Of a DNA stretch of 64,000 nucleotides, positions 33,020 through 40,539 are shown piece after piece (the first letter of the stretch is position 1; the number at the start of each line of letters is the position of its first letter). Below the pieces are notes generated by a model. It was not told the DNA's origin. It was given only the letters and a program-made list of their open reading frames with translations, and searched no databases. The position numbers and the translations under genes are program-made. The stretch covers positions 705,284 to 769,283 of the forward strand of contig NZ_JASVDS010000003.1 in assembly GCF_030285365.1 (NCBI RefSeq), given 5' to 3'. This stretch comes from Roseateles subflavus (GTDB taxonomy: Bacteria; Pseudomonadota; Gammaproteobacteria; Burkholderiales; Burkholderiaceae_C).

Positions 33020-34585
33020 ATGTTGGACGCCGCACTGAAGGAACAGCTCAAGGCCTACCTGGAGCGCGTTCGCGAGCCCTTCGAGATCGTGGCTTCGCTG
33101 GATGACTCCGCGACGGCCGCCGAGATGAAGGAGCTGCTGCAAGAGATCGACGGCATGTGCGACAAGATCCAGCTTCGCCTGGATGGCAACGACGCCCGCA
33201 AGCCCTCGTTCAGCCTGCAGCGCCTGGGCACGCAGCAGAGCCTCCGCTTTGCCGGTCTGCCCCTGGGCCATGAATTCACCTCGCTCGTGCTGGCCCTGCT
33301 GTGGACCGGCGGCCACCCGCCCAAGGTCGAGCAGGACGTGATCGACCAGATCCAGGCGCTGGACGGCGACTTCAGCTTCGAGGTCTACATGAGCCTCAGC
33401 TGCCACAACTGCCCGGACGTGGTGCAGGCGCTGTCGCTGATGGCCGTGCTCAATCCCAAGGTGAAGACCGTGGTGATCGAGGGCGGCGCCTTCCAGGAGG
33501 AGGTGACGACCCGCGAGATCATGGCCGTGCCCTCCGTCTACCTCAACGGCCAGCACTTCGGCTCCGGCCGCATGACGGTGGAGGAGATCGTCGCCAAGCT
33601 GGACACCGGCGCCGCCGCCCGCGACGCCGCGAAGCTCAGCGCCAAGGATCCCTATGAAGTGCTGATCGTCGGCGGTGGCCCCGCCGGCGCGGCCGCGGCC
33701 GTGTACGCCGCCCGCAAGGGCATCCGCGTGGGCGTGGCGGCCGAGCGCTTCGGCGGCCAGGTCAACGACACGCTGGCCATCGAGAACTACATCTCGGTGC
33801 TGGAGACCGATGGCCCCAAGTTCGCCATGGCGCTGGAGACCCACGTGAAGGCCTATGACGTCGACATCATGAACCTGCAGCGCGCCGAGAAGCTGATTCC
33901 CGCCGCGCAGCCGGGCGGCCTGAACGAGGTGCAGCTGGCCAATGGCGCGGTGCTCAAGAGCCGCAGCGTCATCCTCTCCACCGGCGCTCGCTGGCGCAAC
34001 ATCAACGTGCCCGGCGAGGCCGAGTACAAGAACAAGGGCGTGGCCTACTGCCCGCACTGCGACGGCCCGCTCTTCAAGGGCAAGCGCGTGGCGGTGATCG
34101 GCGGCGGCAACTCGGGCGTCGAGGCGGCCATCGACCTGGCCGGCCTCGTGGCCCACGTCACGCTGCTGGAGTTCGGCGACCAGCTGCGCGCCGACGCCGT
34201 GCTGGTGGACAAGCTCAAGAGCCTGCCCAATGTGGTGATCCACACCCAGGCCCAGACCACCGAGCTGACCGGCGACGGCAACCGGCTGGGCGGCCTGCGC
34301 TACACCGACCGCGCGACGGGCACCGAGCATCACGTCGAGCTGGAAGGCGTCTTCGTGCAGATCGGCCTCGTGCCCAATACCGAGTGGCTCAAGGGCACGG
34401 TGGAACTGTCGAAGTTCGGCGAGATCATCGTGGACCACCATGGCCGCACCTCGCTGCCCGGCGTGTTCGCGGCGGGTGACGCGACGACCGTGCCGTTCAA
34501 GCAGATCGTCATCGCCGCGGGGGACGGTGCCAAGGCGGCATTGGGCGCCTTCGACTACCTGATCCGCACGCCGGCCGCGGCCTGA
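33020..34585 (+). CDS. ahpF: Alkyl hydroperoxide reductase subunit F
   Basis: A 521-residue flavoprotein that passes electrons from NADH to AhpC. The N-terminal tandem thioredoxin-like domain carries SCHNC near residue 130. The FAD motif [17 protein letters not shown], the redox centre YCPHCDGP and the NAD motif [16 protein letters not shown] follow in order, with the C-terminal [17 protein letters not shown]. The length is that of E. coli AhpF. AAGGAAAGAGAG precedes the ATG. Confidence 0.96.
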   Translation: MLDAALKEQLKAYLERVREPFEIVASLDDSATAAEMKELLQEIDGMCDKIQLRLDGNDARKPSFSLQRLGTQQSLRFAGLPLGHEFTSLVLALLWTGGHPPKVEQDVIDQIQALDGDFSFEVYMSLSCHNCPDVVQALSLMAVLNPKVKTVVIEGGAFQEEVTTREIMAVPSVYLNGQHFGSGRMTVEEIVAKLDTGAAARDAAKLSAKDPYEVLIVGGGPAGAAAAVYAARKGIRVGVAAERFGGQVNDTLAIENYISVLETDGPKFAMALETHVKAYDVDIMNLQRAEKLIPAAQPGGLNEVQLANGAVLKSRSVILSTGARWRNINVPGEAEYKNKGVAYCPHCDGPLFKGKRVAVIGGGNSGVEAAIDLAGLVAHVTLLEFGDQLRADAVLVDKLKSLPNVVIHTQAQTTELTGDGNRLGGLRYTDRATGTEHHVELEGVFVQIGLVPNTEWLKGTVELSKFGEIIVDHHGRTSLPGVFAAGDATTVPFKQIVIAAGDGAKAALGAFDYLIRTPAAA

Positions 34586-34607
34586 GCGAAGGGGCCCGCC
34601 GGGAGGG

Positions 34608-35498
34608 TCAGGTGTTGACAGGCTGGCGGCTGCGCCACCAGCCTTCGGCGCTGTAGACCGCCAGCGCGGCCCAGATCAGACCGAAGCCCAGCACACGGGC
34701 GGCCGAGAAGGGCTCCTGGTACAGCCACACGCCCAGCATGAACTGGATGCTGGGCGAGATATACTGCAGCAGCCCCAGCGTGGCCATCGGGATGCGGCGG
34801 GCGCCGGCCGCGAACAGCAGCAGCGGCGCCGCGGTGAGCGGGCCGGCCAGCAGCAGCAGGCCGATCAGGCCGGTGTCTCCGCTGCTCAGGGCGCCGTGGC
34901 CCTGATGGCCCCACCACGCCAGGCCGATGATCGCGGCGGGCGCGACGACGAGGCACTCCAGCACCAGCCCCTCCAGCGCACCGAGGACCGCGATCTTTCG
35001 CAGCAGGCCGTAGACGCCGAAGCTGCCGGCGAGGATCAGCGCGACCCAGGGCAGGCGCCCGGTCTGCAGCGTCAGCCACAGCACGCCCGCCGCGGCGAGC
35101 CCCACGGCCGCCCACTGCGCCGGCCGCGGGCGCTCGTGCAGAAAGAAGTAGCCGAGGGCCACGTTGACCAGCGGGTTGATGAAGTAGCCCAGGCTGGCAT
35201 CCAGCACGTGGTCATGCTGCACGGCCCAGACATAGGTCAGCCAGTTGGCCGACAGCAGCAGCGCCGACGCCGTGAAGGCGGCCAGCACCTTGGGGCTGCG
35301 CAGCACCGGCCCGAGCCAGGCCCAGCGCCGCATCACGCTCAGCACCCCGACCATCAGCAGCAGGCACCAGACGATGCGATGCGCCACCACCTCCAGCGAA
35401 GGCACGCCGGCGAGGTGCTTGAAATAGAGCGGGAACAGGCCCCACAGAGCGTAGGCGAGGGCGGCGCTGATGACGCCTTGGCGCAGGGATGCGGTCAT
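34608..35498 (-). CDS. rarD: RarD family EamA transporter
   Basis: A 296-residue, 10-TM inner-membrane protein. RarD hallmarks are present: ALWGLFPLYFKHL, EVVAHRIVW, NWLTYVWAVQHDHVLDASLGYFINPLVNV and GLLQYISPSIQFMLGV. RarD proteins are called chloramphenicol-sensitive proteins, but the transported substrate is unknown. The stop codon lies within a 13-of-15 copy of the dispersed word (34604-34618). It converges on ahpF with a 22-base gap. Confidence 0.9.
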   Translation of the reverse strand: MTASLRQGVISAALAYALWGLFPLYFKHLAGVPSLEVVAHRIVWCLLLMVGVLSVMRRWAWLGPVLRSPKVLAAFTASALLLSANWLTYVWAVQHDHVLDASLGYFINPLVNVALGYFFLHERPRPAQWAAVGLAAAGVLWLTLQTGRLPWVALILAGSFGVYGLLRKIAVLGALEGLVLECLVVAPAAIIGLAWWGHQGHGALSSGDTGLIGLLLLAGPLTAAPLLLFAAGARRIPMATLGLLQYISPSIQFMLGVWLYQEPFSAARVLGFGLIWAALAVYSAEGWWRSRQPVNT

Positions 35499-35677
35499 GG
35501 GGACGGGTGCTGCTTCGGGAAATGGGGCGGCCGGCGGCCGGGCCCCGGGGCAGCGGCGATTGTGGCCGGCCAGACCTCACTTGTCCCGCGCTGGGGCATT
35601 CGGGGGGCGCCGGTGTCCAAAGTCATGGCGGGTAATTCCGCTTCGGACGGCGACGCCTTCCCGGCCTAATGCGGAGC

Positions 35678-35947
35678 ATGCCCCGCATCGTGTTCACGGC
35701 CCAGCTGCAGCGCTTCGTCGAGGCGCCGGACTGCGACGTCACGGCCACCGTGCTGCGCGCGGCACTGGAGCAGGCCTTCGACGCCCATCCGCGCCTGCGC
35801 GGCTATGTGCTGGACGACCAGGGCCATCTGCGGGCCAACGTGGTGATTTACGTCGAAGGTCGGGTGGTCCATGATCGCCAGCGGCTGGACCAGCCCCTGC
35901 AGCCCGCCTCCGTCGTGCACGTGCTGCAGGCGCTCTCCGGGGGCTGA
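35678..35947 (+). CDS. MoaD/ThiS-like ubiquitin-fold protein
   Basis: An 89-residue protein with beta-grasp character: RIVFTAQLQRFVE at the start, LDDQGHLRANVVIYVEGR in the middle, and VHVLQALSGG at the end. The C-terminal Gly-Gly is what sulfur carriers need for adenylation and thiocarboxylation. No MoeB/ThiF, MoaE or thiazole gene lies nearby, so pathway assignment is not possible. It is followed after 36 bases by a BNR-repeat protein, a pairing that recurs in proteobacteria and suggests joint function. An ATG at 35669 is also possible. Confidence 0.75.
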   Translation: MPRIVFTAQLQRFVEAPDCDVTATVLRAALEQAFDAHPRLRGYVLDDQGHLRANVVIYVEGRVVHDRQRLDQPLQPASVVHVLQALSGG

Positions 35948-35983
35948 GCGCCGGGCGCGGGAGTCCTCATCAAGGAGCCAAGC

Positions 35984-37072
35984 ATGAGTCTGCAAGCCTG
36001 GGTGGCCACCCGCAAGGGCCTGTTCGAACTGCAGCACGAGGGGGCGAAGGGCTGGCGCATCGCCGGCACGAGCTTCCTGGGCGACCCGGTCAGCATGGTG
36101 CTGCCGCGCGGCGCCGGAGCCTTCGGCGAGCGGATGCTGGCGGGGCTGAACCTCGGCCACTTCGGGGTCAAGGTGCAGGCCTCCGACGATGGGGGCAAGA
36201 CCTGGCACGAGCTGCCGGCACCCGTCTTTCCGCCCCAGCCGGACGGGGCCGCCGGCCCGGCCTGGAAGCTGGTGCAGATCTGGTCCATGGAGCGCGACGC
36301 CTCGCGGCTGTGGTGCGGCACGAATCCCGGCGGGCTCTTCCGCAGCGACGACGGCGGCGCCAGCTGGGCGCTGCAGCACGGCCTGTGGGATCGCACGGAG
36401 CGGCTCGAGTGGTTCGGCGGCGGCTACGACAGCCCGGGCATCCACTCCATCTGCCCGCATCCGCAGGTGCCGGACGAGCTGCTGCTGGGCATCAGCTGCG
36501 GCGGCGTCTGGCGCTCGACCGATGCCGCGGCGGGCTGGGAGCTGCTCGGCGAGGGGCTTGTGGCCGACTACATGCCGCCCGAACTGCAGACCGTGCTGAA
36601 CACGCAGGATCCGCACCGCATCGTGCGCTGCGCCGCGCAGCCGGAGGTGCTCTGGTGCCAGCATCACTGCGGCATCTGGCGCAGCGCGGACAACGGCCGG
36701 CACTGGCTGCGGCTGCAGGGGCCGGTGTCGAGCTTCGGCTTCGCGGTGGCCGCGCACCCGGACGATGCCGGCACCGCCTGGTTCGTGCCGGCCGTCAAGG
36801 ACCAGTGCCGGGTGCCCGTCGACGGGGCCCTGTGCGTGCAGCGCACCCGCGACGGCGGGCAGAGCTTCGAGGTGCTGCGCGCCGGCTTGCCGCACGCTGG
36901 CTGCTACGACCTGGTCTACCGCCATGGCCTGGCCGTCGACCGCAGCGGGCGTCACCTGCTGATGGGCAGCACCACCGGCGGGCTCTGGGCCAGCGACGAT
37001 GGCGGCGACCATTGGCAAGACCTGACCCTGCGCCTGCCGCCCATCTATGCCGTGCGGTTCGAGGGCGGCTGA
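35984..37072 (+). CDS. BNR/WD40-like beta-propeller (sialidase-fold) protein
   Basis: A 362-residue protein without a signal peptide, so probably cytosolic. It contains at least four Asp-box/BNR repeats of the form SDDGGKTW, SDDGGASW, TRDGGQSF and SDDGGDHW, spaced as blades of a beta-propeller. Catalytic residues of true sialidases are not evident. Its neighbour is a MoaD/ThiS-like protein with a C-terminal Gly-Gly; this propeller also ends in Gly-Gly. The function is unknown. An exact copy of the 15-bp word lies at 37015-37029 (coding QDLTL). AAGGAG lies eight bases before the ATG. Confidence 0.8.
   Translation: MSLQAWVATRKGLFELQHEGAKGWRIAGTSFLGDPVSMVLPRGAGAFGERMLAGLNLGHFGVKVQASDDGGKTWHELPAPVFPPQPDGAAGPAWKLVQIWSMERDASRLWCGTNPGGLFRSDDGGASWALQHGLWDRTERLEWFGGGYDSPGIHSICPHPQVPDELLLGISCGGVWRSTDAAAGWELLGEGLVADYMPPELQTVLNTQDPHRIVRCAAQPEVLWCQHHCGIWRSADNGRHWLRLQGPVSSFGFAVAAHPDDAGTAWFVPAVKDQCRVPVDGALCVQRTRDGGQSFEVLRAGLPHAGCYDLVYRHGLAVDRSGRHLLMGSTTGGLWASDDGGDHWQDLTLRLPPIYAVRFEGG
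37015..37029 (+). repeat. Dispersed 15-bp word, exact copy (in the BNR protein)
   Basis: GCAAGACCTGACCCT, coding QDLTL with CAA for glutamine. Confidence 0.8.
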
Positions 37073-37106
37073 GCCGCGAACCGATCTTCTGACTCCACCA
37101 CTTCCG

Positions 37107-39056
37107 ATGATGTCCGTGAAGAGAATTGCCCCGATCTCCAGCGCCGTGGCGCTCCTGTGCCTCGCCCAGCAGGTGCTGGCCCAGACCCCGCCCGCAGCAC
37201 CGGCTGCGCCCGCGCCCTACGACCTCAAGGCCAACTACACCAAGTACGAATACAAGGTGCCCACGCGTGACGGCAAGCGCCTGTTCACGGTGGTCTATGT
37301 GCCCAAGGAGGCCGAGGCCTCGGGCAAGCGCTATCCCTTCCTGATGACCCGCACGCCCTACAGCTGCGGGCCCTACGGCGTGGACCGCTACGGCAGCCGC
37401 TTCGCGCCCAGCGAGGACTTCCTCAAGGCCGGCTACATCTTCGTGTGCCAGGACGTGCGGGGGCGCTACATGTCCGAGGGCGTCTACCAGGAGATGGCAC
37501 CGATCAAGCCGAACAAGGGCCCCAAGGATGCTGACGCCAGCACGGACATGCACGACACGGTGCAGTGGCTGCTGGACCATGTGAAGGGCCACAACGGCAG
37601 GCTGGGCCTGTGGGGCATTTCCTACCCGGGCTTCTACACCTCCACCGGCATCATCGACTCGCATCCGGCGATCAAGGCGGCCTCGCCGCAGGCGCCCATC
37701 GCGGACTACTTCCACCGCGATGACGGCTACCACGGCGGTGCCGTCATGCTGGCCCACAACTACGGCTTTCTCACGGCCTTCCGGCCGCAGGACAACCCGA
37801 CGGTCGAGCCCAAGCGCTGGACGACCTTCGACTACAACAGCAAGGATGCCTACGACTACTTCCTGAAGCTGGGCAATCTCGACAGCATCGCCAAGTCCAT
37901 CGGCAAGGAACGCAACCCCTACTTCGACGAGCTGATCGAGAACGACCGCTACAACGACTACTGGAAGGCGCGCTCGGTCGGGCCGCACCTGAAGAACATC
38001 AAGGCGGCGGTGCTGACGGTGGGCGGCTGGTTCGATGCCGAGGATCTCTCGGGCGCGCTGGCGACCTACCAGTTCATCGAGAAGCAGAACCCCGGCATCA
38101 GCAATGCGCTGGTGATGGGGCCGTGGATCCATGGCGGCTGGGTGCGCACGGTGGGCAAGGGTCTGGGCGCCGTCGACTTCGGCAGCAAGACGAGCGAGCA
38201 TTTCCAGAAGCAGATCCTGCTGCCCTTCTTCGAGCAGCACCTGCGCGGCGGGGCGGATGCCAAGCTGCCCGAGGCCAGCATCTTCGAGACGGGCACCAAT
38301 GTCTGGCGCCAGTACAGCGCGTGGCCGCCGGCCGAGGCCAAGGTGCGCAGCCTCTATCTGCAGGCGGGCGGCAAGCTGGCCTGGACGGCACCGGGCGCCG
38401 GCAAGGCGGAGTTCGACAGCTATGTGAGCGACCCCAGCAAGCCCGTGCCCTTCATCGGCTACGCCTCGCTGGGCATGCCGCAGGAGTACATGGTGGCGGA
38501 CCAGCGCTTCGCGTCCACGCGGCCCGACGTGCTGGTCTACCAGACGGACGCGCTGGAGGAGGACGTGACGGTGGCGGGGCCGGTGAGCCCGCGGCTCTTC
38601 GTGTCCACCACGGGCACGGATGCGGACTGGGTGGTGAAGCTGATCGACGTTTACCCGCCGGACGCGGGCGAGGAGACACCGCGCAACCGGGAACAGATCG
38701 CCGACGTGCCGCCGCCGCCGGGCTTCCAGCTGGGCGGCTACCAGCAGCTGGTGCGGGGTGACCCGCTGCGCAGCCGCTTCCGCAAGAGTTTCGAGAAGCC
38801 GGAGGCCATGGTGCCGGGGCAGGTGGAGGAGATCCGCTTCGACATTCCGGACGTGGCGCACACCTTCCGGCGCGGGCACCGGATCATGGTGCAGATCCAG
38901 AGCTCCTGGTTCCCGCTGATCGACCGCAATCCGCAGACCTTCGTGCAGATCCGCAGCGCGAAGCCGGAGGACTTCAAGGCGGCGACGCAGAAGGTCTTCC
39001 ACTGGAAGGAGCAGCCGTCGGCGGTGCAGCTGCGGGTGATGGACGGCGGGCGATGA
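37107..39056 (+). CDS. Secreted CocE/NonD family (S15-type) hydrolase
   Basis: A 649-residue alpha/beta hydrolase with a signal peptide (residues 1-25, ending VLAQ). Features are QDVRGRYMSEGVYQEM (oxyanion region), the nucleophile in GISYPGFYTS, the acid region GGWFDAEDL and the catalytic histidine in AHTFRRGHRIMVQIQ. A C-terminal jelly-roll follows the hydrolase domain. The layout fits alpha-amino-acid ester hydrolases, glutaryl-acylases and X-Pro dipeptidyl peptidase-like enzymes acting in the periplasm. The exact substrate is unknown. It is complete and has its own terminator. Confidence 0.88.
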   Translation: MMSVKRIAPISSAVALLCLAQQVLAQTPPAAPAAPAPYDLKANYTKYEYKVPTRDGKRLFTVVYVPKEAEASGKRYPFLMTRTPYSCGPYGVDRYGSRFAPSEDFLKAGYIFVCQDVRGRYMSEGVYQEMAPIKPNKGPKDADASTDMHDTVQWLLDHVKGHNGRLGLWGISYPGFYTSTGIIDSHPAIKAASPQAPIADYFHRDDGYHGGAVMLAHNYGFLTAFRPQDNPTVEPKRWTTFDYNSKDAYDYFLKLGNLDSIAKSIGKERNPYFDELIENDRYNDYWKARSVGPHLKNIKAAVLTVGGWFDAEDLSGALATYQFIEKQNPGISNALVMGPWIHGGWVRTVGKGLGAVDFGSKTSEHFQKQILLPFFEQHLRGGADAKLPEASIFETGTNVWRQYSAWPPAEAKVRSLYLQAGGKLAWTAPGAGKAEFDSYVSDPSKPVPFIGYASLGMPQEYMVADQRFASTRPDVLVYQTDALEEDVTVAGPVSPRLFVSTTGTDADWVVKLIDVYPPDAGEETPRNREQIADVPPPPGFQLGGYQQLVRGDPLRSRFRKSFEKPEAMVPGQVEEIRFDIPDVAHTFRRGHRIMVQIQSSWFPLIDRNPQTFVQIRSAKPEDFKAATQKVFHWKEQPSAVQLRVMDGGR

Positions 39057-39075
39057 ACGCTTGATCCTCGTTCAT

Positions 39076-39105
39076 GGGGCGCCTCGTACGGCGCCCCTTT
39101 TCTTT
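39076..39105 (+). terminator. Intrinsic terminator after the CocE/NonD hydrolase
   Basis: The stem GGGGCGCC/GGCGCCCC with loop TCGTAC is followed by TTTTCTTT. Confidence 0.9.
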
Positions 39106-39129
39106 GCTGCGAATGGCGCATCGCCGGGC

Positions 39130-39217
39130 TGCGGGCGGGCGTGATGGCTCCGTGTCCCCCGCCGCCGCCTGCCGGCGTCGGCTCCACCTCTTACCTGCGC
39201 CATCACGCCCACCCGCA
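39130..39217. repeat. 19-bp inverted repeat in a convergent gap
   Basis: GCGGGCGGGCGTGATGGC (39131-39148) and GCCATCACGCCCACCCGC (39199-39216) are complementary at 17 of 18 positions, the exception being a G-T pair, and one more pair extends the stem. The loop is 50 bases. It lies between the hydrolase terminator and the truC stop and is not a terminator itself. Confidence 0.7.
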
Positions 39218-39261
39218 TCCTGGCTCCACCGGCACCGAGCCTGCCGAAGGCAGCGAGGCGA

Positions 39262-40059
39262 TCAGCTGCGATTGAACAGGGCGATTCGCACCTGCTCGGC
39301 ATCCTCCTGCCAGCGCCAGTCGCCCCGCTTCAGCAGGTCCGCCCACTCCGGCCCCGGCGGCGCCTGAAGCGTCAGCTCCTCACCCGTCTGCGGGTGCCGC
39401 AGTGCCAGCGTCCACGCATGCAGCCACAGGCGCTGCAGGCCCAGGAACTCGGCCACCGCGCGGTTGTGTGCGCCCTTGCCATGCGTGGCGTCACCGACGA
39501 GCGGATGCGCGATGTGCTTGAAGTGCCGCCGGATCTGGTGGCGGCGGCCGCTGTGGGGCGCGGCCTCGACGAGGGCGTAGCGGCTCTCCGGGAATCTCCC
39601 GTCCACGCTGAAGGGCCAGGCGACGCGGGCCAGGCAGCGGTAGTCGGTGCGCGAGTCGAGCAAGACCTGACCCTGCGACGGCCGCTCCGGATCGCGGGCC
39701 AGGGGATGGTCGATGACGCCTGCGTCCTGCGGCCAGCCGCGCACCAGGGCCAGGTAGCGCTTGCGCGGCTCGCCCTGCTCGAAGGACTGGCCCAGGCGCG
39801 AGGCCGTGTCGGCGTCCAGCGCGAACACGAGCAGGCCGGAGGTGCCCTTGTCGAGCCGGTGTGCCGGCCAGACGGGGCGGCCGAGCTGGTCCCGCAGCAT
39901 CTGCAGGGCGAAGCGCTCCTCGTGGGCATCCAGCGCGGTGCGGTGCACGAGCAGCCCGGCGGGCTTGTCGATGATGGCGAGGTGGTCGTCGAGATACCGC
40001 AGCGGCAGCGGTGCGGGGGCGGACGACGCGGCCGTGGCGTCGGGGGACGGCTCGCTCAA
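39262..40059 (-). CDS. truC: tRNA pseudouridine(65) synthase TruC
   Basis: A 265-residue RluA-type pseudouridine synthase. The catalytic motif is AHRLDKGTSGLLVFALD. The protein follows E. coli TruC along its length: KPAGLLVHRTALD, KRYLALVRGWPQDAGVIDHPL, SRYALVEAAPHSGRRHQIRRH, VGDATHGKGAHNRAVAEFLGLQRLWLHA. It modifies U65 in tRNA. The start is probably TTG at 40059, overlapping the YchJ-family stop as TTGA, with GGGGAC upstream. No ATG gives a family-like N-terminus. An exact 15-bp word lies at 39660-39674 and codes GQVLL. Confidence 0.9.
   Translation of the reverse strand: MSEPSPDATAASSAPAPLPLRYLDDHLAIIDKPAGLLVHRTALDAHEERFALQMLRDQLGRPVWPAHRLDKGTSGLLVFALDADTASRLGQSFEQGEPRKRYLALVRGWPQDAGVIDHPLARDPERPSQGQVLLDSRTDYRCLARVAWPFSVDGRFPESRYALVEAAPHSGRRHQIRRHFKHIAHPLVGDATHGKGAHNRAVAEFLGLQRLWLHAWTLALRHPQTGEELTLQAPPGPEWADLLKRGDWRWQEDAEQVRIALFNRS
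39660..39674 (+). repeat. Dispersed 15-bp word, exact copy (in truC)
   Basis: GCAAGACCTGACCCT on the plus strand. The minus-strand gene reads GGT CAG GTC TTG CTC here. Confidence 0.8.
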
Positions 40060-40484
40060 CGCAGGTCCCCGTCCAGGTAGTGCCATTGGCCGTCCACGCG
40101 CACGAAGCGGCTGGTCTCGTGCAGCCGGAAGGCGCGACCGCCCAGCTTCGAGCGGGCGACGAACTCCACCGTGGCGTGCTCGGCGTCCTGCTGCGCGCGC
40201 GCCTTGACCTGCAGGCCCAGCCACTTCAGGCCGGGCTCGTTGGCCTCCAGTGTGGCGGGGCGGGTGTCGGGGTGCCAGGTGGCGCGCAGGTAGTCCAGCA
40301 GCTCGAGCGTGAAGGCGCTGTAGCGCGAGCGCATGAGCGTCTCGGCGTCTGGCGCATCCCAGCGGCCGGTGGCGGCGAAACGCTGGTGCAGGGCGCCGCA
40401 GCAGCGGGCGTAGGCCAGGGGCCGGGCCTTCGCATCGGTGCGGCCGCAGGGGCAGGGGGCGTCGAGGAGGGCGGCGTCAATCAT
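40056..40484 (-). CDS. YchJ family (UPF0225) SEC-C/NTF2-like protein
   Basis: A 142-residue protein. The N-terminal SEC-C-like zinc motif reads PCPCGR, then ARCCGALH. An NTF2-like domain follows with AETLMRSRYSAFTLELLDYLRATWHP and VEFVARSKLGGRAFRLHETSRF. Its function is unknown; SEC-C motifs often mediate protein binding. Its stop overlaps the TTG start of truC, so the two form an operon. Confidence 0.88.
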   Translation of the reverse strand: MIDAALLDAPCPCGRTDAKARPLAYARCCGALHQRFAATGRWDAPDAETLMRSRYSAFTLELLDYLRATWHPDTRPATLEANEPGLKWLGLQVKARAQQDAEHATVEFVARSKLGGRAFRLHETSRFVRVDGQWHYLDGDLR

Positions 40485-40539
40485 GCGGGCATCATGCCAG
40501 CTGACAGGACCGGGCCGCCGGCCTCTCTAAAATGCGCGG

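Noticed and set aside
34586..34620. Terminator in the ahpF-rarD gap
   Set aside because: Only 22 bases separate the genes and no convincing stem with a T-run is present.
36194..36208. GCAAGACCTGG in the BNR gene as another copy of the 15-bp word
   Set aside because: It is explained by the conserved Asp-box coding GGKTW, so it is not counted.
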